Source: Oehlia diaphana (taxonomy: Eukaryota > Glomeromycota > Glomeromycetes > Glomerales > Glomeraceae). Taken from it: DNA of 64,000 nucleotides. The notes under the pieces were generated by a model. That model did not search any database. It worked only from the letters and a program-made list of their open reading frames with translations, and had not been told where the DNA came from. The translations under genes were made by a program, and so were the position numbers. Below, piece by piece: positions 57,163 to 64,000 of the stretch; within the stretch, counting starts at the first letter, position 1; the number at the start of each line of letters is the position of its first letter. The DNA lies in assembly GCA_003833135.1 (NCBI GenBank), contig QZLH01000243.1:51210-115209 (forward strand), read 5' to 3'.

Positions 57163-59776
57163 AAATAAAATAAATAAAAAATAAATAAAAAATAAATAAA
57201 TAAAAAATAAAATAAAATATTAGATTATTTTAATTAATGCCGAAAATTATCTTTGCATTACATTTAAACGGAAACCTGACGGAAAAATCCTATCATGTTA
57301 AAAAATTTTTGTTCCGAAATATTCCAGAACCCAATATCAAGTATTTCTCCAGTTTAAATTCTTTCCTTTTTTTAACAAAAATCTTTTTTGTCATCCCCAT
57401 ATTGAGACCTTTTATGTTAAACAATTTTAATTAATTATTAACCTTGTAGTCCCTTTGTAATTCCCTTGTAATATTATAATTTCCGATATTACCGATAAGT
57501 AACATTTTCGTGAGTGGTGATAGAAGATTACGAATCATTAAATCATTATTATAATAATATCGGAGATAACATATAACTATATATGATTTTGATATAACCA
57601 TTAATGGGCAATCCTGTATCACCTTTAATAAACTGATAAGGAATATGCGTGGCGTAGTAACCTTTTTTTTTTTATTCTGAATATTCGACCGTTGTCCCAT
57701 TTCCGATTGTCCGTTGTCCGTCCGTTATTTTGTCTTTGTTGAGGATATCCTTTTTTCACAAGTGAATGCAGTTTGTTTCGGAATTAAATTAAAAAAAAAA
57801 TAATAAAACTTAAAAGGGAAATAATCCAGTTCCTTTCGCAAATAGATTTTAAAAAGGAACTCGTGATGCGTAAATCTATTTGAATAAAATAATTATCCTT
57901 TTAAAGATTTCGTTTTTTTTTTTTTTTTTTTTTTAAACAAGGGAAAAAAGTTTTTAATTCAGATAACGATATCGTCAATATTTTTTATCATAATAGATAA
58001 GATATCCCCTTTTTTTTTCACACATCTCAACACATCAGGAATTTTAATTAAAATTCTAAATTCACGCGGGATTACATTTGAAACATATTTCATGTGCTCA
58101 TCACGTGGAATGCAATATTTTGAGCTTTTTCTTTTTTTTTTTGCATTTTCTGACATTAAAAAAATCTATCTTTGAATATTTATCCATATTTATCAAACTT
58201 TTCTTTTAATTCGGATCATTTTTCTTTTTTAAACATGAACAATTTCTATTTATGCTGCACGTTTTCGTTATCTTTCGGAATAAATGGATTGAAATTCCGG
58301 TCAAAGAATTTGAAAACCTGTTTTTTTATTGTCATATATGTTACACGAAGAAAATAATTAGGGAAAAAAAAAATTCCCTCGTACCCTAACGTCCAACAGA
58401 TTTTTAAATGAAAAGGTGCCACTTATCCATAAATGGAATTTTATTTTTTGACTTACTTGATTTGCATTGGAAACATTGAATGAAATATTAATGACATTCT
58501 AAATTTTAATTGAAATTATTCAATTTCCGGAGAGGATAATCATTAATTTATTGAAATAAGAAAATTAATTAGTATCCTTTAAATTTTTTTATAATAATTT
58601 AAAAAAAAATCGGAAATGTGAAACAACTATAATCTTATCTATTGTTAATCCCGGTTGAATGGGTTTAATTCAAAATTTGATATACACGTCACGTGTCCTT
58701 AAATGGAATTATGAGTGGGTACTCTAGCATAAACACGAACGTATCATTTGAAATCGCGAAAATAGTTCTAGCGGAAATCCTTTTTATTCGTCGACCTGCT
58801 GACTTACGATAATAAAAGCTTAATCAACGGATCAAAATATGAAAATGTCGCCTTAAATTCCCGATAATTTTAGATTTCACAACTTCCGATAGATGGAATT
58901 TTTCTTTCTTTTTTTCTTTTTTTGATATCACTATAAATAGATTAATCACTTTTAATCATTTTAACTCATAAAAGGGTATTTTAAATTTATATTCCGATAT
59001 TATTTCGGAGAAAGTTGGCAGGTAAGTTGTTAATCTTACTTATTATATACAATTTTGCATGAATAAACTTGTTTTGGTTTAAACCAATTGTGTGATTATC
59101 TCGTGCTCATTCTGAGAAAAGCTTGTTGCTTTTGCATCGTATGATTTTAATAATCATTCTGATGCGCATTTTTTTTTTTTTTCTTAATTCTTTTTTGTGA
59201 TGGTTTATTATTGAATTTTTTAGTTTTTTTTTTTGAATATCATTCAACGGGTGGGTCAAAAATATGACAATTTTTTTTTTGATAGAATCCAAAGTTTAAA
59301 GTTTCAAATTTATTAAAAGGGTAATATGTAATTAATATATTATTTAGAATGAAAAAAATTCGAACGATTCAATTGGTCAAATCAATGAAATTTCCAAAGA
59401 TAGTTTTATCATATACGCTGACAATGCATATGTTTTGTTCAAGAACGATCGAATCTTCATTTTTGTAACGAATTTTCTAAAGATAGTTTCTATCATATTT
59501 CCTATCATATATCCTATCATATAATGCGATGACGAATCTTTAAAAGAACATAATAATAAAGAAAATAAAGAACATAATACTACATTATATTGTTCATAGA
59601 CAAAAAATTTTTAAGAAAAGTAAGAAAAAGTAAAATTTCATGTATATAGTTACAATGAAAGTATCGCGCGCGTTTAAATAATTATTTTTTTATAAATAAA
59701 ATGGTTTCTGCATTTCTGGCCTTTAAAAAAAAAAAAAAAACTTTTTTTTTATTTCATAATTTTTTACCCAATAAAA
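55120..59776. other. 4.7-kb gene desert
   Basis: Starts with the leader and presumed promoter of the 520-aa gene, including TA-rich repeats at 55360-55440. No supported gene. A 65-codon minus-strand frame (58156-57959) has a mixed, protein-like composition but no recognised relatives. The poly(A) tract at 57092-57160 and a CACGTG pair (58102-58107, 58690-58695) are the only notable elements. Confidence 0.5.
57092..57160. repeat. Uninterrupted A69 tract
   Basis: Sixty-nine consecutive A, followed by (TAAAA/TAAATAAAA)-type A-rich repeats to about 57220. This could be the tail of a retroposed element or expanded simple sequence. No element body with clear coding or promoter features was seen on its left. 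Confidence 0.85.
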
Positions 59777-61002
59777 ATGAATAATTTTACTCTATTTAAT
59801 ATACTTTTAAATGTTGTAAAAACAACCGAATTCACGATATCGATGACTTGTCTAATACTAGGTATGTTTATCTCACGAGAAACATTTTTTTAACATCAAA
59901 TTCTTCTAATCTCAAATTTTTTACGTAGAAACACTTCTTATAGATGCATCATCGTCACTAAAGTATAAAGAAATATCATCATTGTAAGTTTCATTTTTCG
60001 TAAATTATTTTATTGTCGGAGGAAAGCGTAGGATTTATTATATTAAATAATTTTTTATTTATTTTAGAGAATCTCATATATTTTCGGGTTTCTTTGGAAT
60101 CATTTTATTAGTTGGCGTATTTACAAGTGGTAATTTAATACGCGTAGTTTACGTTATATATGTTTTTTACTTGCACGTGAATTTTTTTTTAACCGATTTT
60201 TCGCGTTATTCGCGTTATTCTCATTATCCTCATTATCCCTTACTCTTTTGATCCTTGATTCTTGATTTTAATATAGGACTTTATTGTTTTACGAGTAATG
60301 GACTTAAAAAATCCGATATTGTAATTAATAGGTACATAAAATTATAAGATTTTTAGTTGTGTGGACGATTGAACGAGTGAGCGAGCGGGGAGAGTAAGTG
60401 AGCGGATGGTTTTGGTAGGAATAGTGCAAACTTCTTCATGGAATATAATAGAGGACTGGGAAAGCGAGAAAATAATAACACATCTTTTTTTAATTTTTTA
60501 TTTTTATAGCGCCGTTGGCATATTATGGATATTTTACAGTAAGCCCTTTTTCGTAAATTTTTTTTTTTTTTTGGCTTAAATTTCAGCAAGTTTAGCTAAT
60601 AATCATTTCTTAATTTCGAACTAACCATTTTGATTATTGTCCTCCTTACCAATCAAATGCTCTAAAAAAAAAAAAAAAAATTTCATAAAAAAAGCTCTAT
60701 TAAAAATACATTATTACATAGCGATTCACATATCAGATTATTACAATTACAATCCTTCAACAATACCCGCGAGAGCTTGGTTGATTCGTGTAGGTTATAA
60801 TACGTATATTTTAACAATATTACTAGGATCGATTAATATTATATTATATTTTATTTCTACCATATTATTATGGAGATTGGTGAAAAATGAAAATGGTTTC
60901 GTTATGAATGATAACGATTTCGTTATAAATGATAATAAAACCATTAAAGAGAACAATGATAAAGATTTAGAAAAACTTAGCATCACAGAGTTAAAAGTAT
61001 AG
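59777..61002 (+). CDS. Unrecognised six-exon small membrane protein
   Basis: Six exons (59777-59861, 59929-59983, 60068-60129, 60277-60331, 60510-60538, 60695-61002) join without a stop to 197 aa; total length is a multiple of three. Predicted membrane spans lie near residues ~8-28, ~50-66, ~87-100 and ~135-160, separated by short loops. The tail is acidic, with Asn-Asp repeats (Met-Asn-Asp-Asn-Asp-Phe-Val-Ile-Asn-Asp-Asn). All junctions are GT-AG. The last acceptor is preceded by A rather than pyrimidine, which is weak. I do not recognise the family; a four-span architecture is the main clue. It stands alone in gene-poor sequence. Confidence 0.6.
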
Positions 61003-63954
61003 TAGAATAGATTTTTTTTTAAAAAAAAACGGAGGGTAAATATTATTTTTAGGGTTTGATTTAATTATAGTTTCTTGGTTTTTTTTTTTTCGTTAAAAAA
61101 AAACTCACTTTCGTTAATAATTGTAGAATGAACAATAGTGATATCTCCTCCAAAGAGTATTTTTATATTGGTTAATTAATTCTTTTGTAATTTATCTTCT
61201 CCCCTGTTAAATAAAAAACCGTATTATATATATATTTGACATTTGTAACGACTTCGACTGCAGTAATATTTTAAAATCCGTCGAACTATATAATTTTTTA
61301 TGTCTTCCCGCCAAAGTCATTAAAAGGTAGATAATTAGGTGGTTGGAATTCCACTTCGTTGAGGTTTAACATATCCTTCTGAAAAGAGTGTTGAACTTGA
61401 ATTATATATCTGTTATTATAATGTACCGAATATTAAAATCATGAATTAATTTTAAAATAATACTTTAAAATGATATTTTAAGTAAAGTAATAAAGTTATA
61501 TATAATGTTTTCTCGCAATAAATTACATAAATTACATTTTCTTAATTTGCTTTTTCCTAATTTTTTTCCTTGAATCCATAATTTTGTAATGAGAAATTTT
61601 ATAAATTCGTTAATTTTTAAAATAATCAAAGTTTTTCCTCAATTTTTTGTACAATTAGACAAGAATATACTATCAATAAAAATAATCAGATAAATTTTAT
61701 TCAATAACAGAAGTAAACTGTAAAAGGAACAGTAAAATAAAAATATCATAATGTAAAAAATATTATAATTTTATTTATAGTAAAGTAAAATTTTTTTCAA
61801 AATTTACTGATCAAAAAACGAACTAAAAAAAAATTATTCTTTTTTTAATGATTCACGTGAATAATTTAAAAGATTGGTTTGATAAATTTCTTAATTTCAA
61901 TACATAATTCTGGCCAAAAAAATATAATTTTTTTTTTCACGGTAAATCTTTAACGCTATCACGTGCAAGTGCATAACTCCTAAACTCGGGCCAGTTCGTA
62001 CGTTAATATCGTAACACCCCACTGTACGTTAAGGCCCAATTCCATAATACCTATAAAAAATTTTTTGGAAAATGATCATTTTATCGGAGTTTTTTCCAGA
62101 ATTTTTTTTTTATAAATATCATAATGCCACAACTATAATTCCACAACGCCAATAATTCTCTAATTCTATAATAATGCCATAATGATGCTACAAGTCGTAA
62201 TGCTACAAATTCTAATCTAATGCTATATAATATTACTATAATTGGATACAAACCTCTATAATTCTATAACATCTCTATAATTCTATTATGACACAACTAT
62301 AATGCCACAATCCTAATTCTAATGCTATATAATATTACTATAATTGGATACACACCTCTATAATTCTATAACATCTCTATAATTCCATAATGCCACAACT
62401 ATAATGACACTATCCTAATTCTAATGCTATATAATATTACTATAATTGGATGATACAATAAATTGGATACTTCTAAATTCTAATGCTATATAATATTACT
62501 TTTATTGGATGATACACAACTATTAATTCTATAATGCCGATATTTTAATACCACAATCCTAATTCAATATTATAATAATTGGATACACAACAATAATGCC
62601 ACAAGCCCACAAATCCTAATTCTAAATTCTAATGCTATATAATATTACTATAATTGGATACTAATTGGATGATACACAACTCTATAATTCTATAATTTTA
62701 ATGCCACAAATCCCACAAAATGCCACACAATCCCTAATTCTGTAATGCTATATAATATTACTATAATTGGATAATAAGAAATCAAAAATTTCAAAAAAAG
62801 TAACGTGACAATACATAAAAATTTTTTTTCGTGAAACGATAAAAAAATATACATGGGCTGATTTTAAAAAAGAAAAAAACGTGAAAAATTGATTGGATTA
62901 TATTATTGTTAAACCCGTTGTTTAAATAGGGGAACAAATAAAAAAGGAAGGGGTACAACATTAATATCTTTGAGACGGCCGAAATGTTTTCTTTTTTCTT
63001 TACGAATACTTTTAATGAAAAGCCAATAAAATACCAATCAAAAACCCTGCATATAAGCATAAGTTATAAACGTGGTATTTTTTTATTGCTTACAAACTAA
63101 AATTGATGATCATAATCATTTGTAATAAAGAAATCTTGAAGTAAACAATATCTTCATCTTAAAAGATTATTTTTAAAAACTTGATTTTTTATTTTAAAGC
63201 ATATGATTCGTGTTATGTAAATAAATGTATTACTTTATAAGTCTTTATGATTGTAAATGCAGTAATAAGAAAGGGATTTTCAATTTAAAAAGATATATAT
63301 ATATAATCGGGGGTAAATTAAGATATTTAAGGTTCATTAAAAATTTAATGAGATCTTTTTTTGAATGGAAATAAAATAAATTTGTATTATATAATCTAAA
63401 AAAGAAATTTCTGACAATATGAAGTATTATTATCACAAAAAAGGTCGTCGCCGTTAGCCGTTGATTGAACAAAATACTGAAACTAATAAAATTTGTGAAA
63501 TATCTGTCTAGTTTAGTGTAATATCATATATGTATGCATGTACATACATTATTTCTTTATGTAATCAAAAAGTTCCAAACAATGTGGGGAATGAGGATTC
63601 GAATAAATTATTATGAGAAAGTAAATTTTCCACGGGTTTATTTTAAACCCTAAATACTAAATCTAATAGGCCTTTCAATAAAAGAATTGCATATTTGTTT
63701 ATATCGAAAGGAAAGAGATAACGAATATAACGAAACAATAACAAGTAATGTTTCGCCGAAATGTGAAAAAAGACAAAGATTTACTTTTGAATTTTATCAG
63801 TAAAGCCAATGATACATGCCAAGTTCACATGCTATACAGGAAAAAATCTCAATTAAGAATGTCGTTCAATTAACTGTACATTTAGTACATTTATTTTTTC
63901 TTCAATGAATAGTGATAATAAACTAAAAATCTTGTAAAGTCGTGATATTTAAAA

Positions 63955-63985
<31 letters not shown>

Positions 63986-64000
63986 CCCCCCTAAAAAAAA
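61003..64000. other. 3-kb AT-rich intergenic with satellite
   Basis: No gene supported. CACGTG motifs occur at 61854-61859 and 61960-61965, the ~102-bp satellite at about 62160-62780, and the window ends in an A/T homopolymer block with a C6 run (63986-63991). Short minus-strand frames (62791-63060, 63245-63472) have the Phe/Ile/Tyr-heavy composition of random AT-rich DNA. Confidence 0.5.
62160..62780. repeat. Degenerate ~102-bp satellite array
   Basis: A core TGCTATATAATATTACTATA followed by ATTGGATA recurs at about 62221, 62323, 62425, 62484, 62633 and 62746. The first three intervals are 102 bp, later ones 59-149 bp. Between cores are shorter repeats of ATAATGCCACAA and CTCTATAATTCTATAA. 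Copies diverge toward the right end. Confidence 0.8.

Noticed and set aside
57959..58156. 65-codon minus-strand frame with Lys-rich start
   Set aside because: Protein-like composition but too short and with no recognised relatives or splice extension; left unannotated.
1..64000. tRNA or rRNA genes, CRISPR arrays, intact transposons
   Set aside because: Scanned by eye for T-loop and anticodon-arm patterns, regular spaced repeats, terminal repeats and transposase-type frames; none convincing. A covariance-model tRNA scan would be decisive.

Overview
This window looks like nuclear DNA of an early-diverging, very AT-rich, intron-rich filamentous fungus. An arbuscular mycorrhizal (Glomeromycotina, Rhizophagus-like) genome is my best inference. 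The reasons are short GT-AG introns in most genes (about 60-130 nt), long A/T homopolymers, fungal-type gene content (CaMK1, LSC2, RPB2, Fta4-like) and genes that yeasts lack but animals and basal fungi share (UBAP1-like, BRD8-like, FGFR1OP2/SIKE-like, ARL6IP4-like). The species was not confirmed by any search. I rebuilt gene models by hand from splice sites and frame continuity. In nearly all of them the exon lengths sum to a multiple of three.

Left half (0.7-46.8 kb) is gene-dense. In order: MBOAT/wax-synthase-like acyltransferase (+), FGFR1OP2/SIKE-like STRIPAK protein (-), WW-domain protein (+), small hypothetical (-), PHD-finger protein with a tetrapeptide minisatellite (-), BRD8/Bdc1-like NuA4 bromodomain protein (+), single C2H2 zinc-finger protein (-), UBAP1-like ESCRT-I subunit (-), alpha/beta hydrolase with an Asp in the nucleophile position (+), THOC3/Tex1 (+), steroid 5-alpha-reductase family protein with a GC-AG intron (-), CaMK1 with two micro-exons (-), RRP15 (-), PI31/PSMF1 (+), GAS41/Yaf9 YEATS protein (-), RNA polymerase II RPB2 in 19 exons (-), mitochondrial uL30 (+), succinyl-CoA ligase beta (-), ARL6IP4/SRp25-like (+), adenylosuccinate lyase (+), Fta4-like kinetochore protein (-) and a membrane J-protein (-).

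Many genes form head-to-head pairs with 210-260 bp between start codons: PHD/BRD8, UBAP1/hydrolase, RRP15/PI31, RPB2/uL30m and LSC2/ARL6IP4. These imply shared bidirectional promoters. CACGTG motifs recur upstream of several genes.

Right part (46.8-64 kb) is mostly gene desert: simple A/T sequence, degenerate tandem repeats, a 69-nt poly(A) run, A/T inverted homopolymers and a ~102-bp satellite near 62.2-62.8 kb. Two isolated genes stand in it: an unrecognised 520-aa acidic-tailed protein (53.5-55.1 kb, -) and an unrecognised six-exon 197-aa membrane protein (59.8-61.0 kb, +).

Most genes are housekeeping: transcription and chromatin (RPB2, BRD8, YEATS, THOC3), ribosome biogenesis, proteasome regulation, ESCRT sorting and central metabolism. 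No operon, CRISPR array, rRNA, tRNA or intact transposon was seen. The least ordinary features are the Asp-nucleophile hydrolase, the charged insertion in RPB2, the PHD protein minisatellite, the micro-exons and the two orphan genes in the desert.
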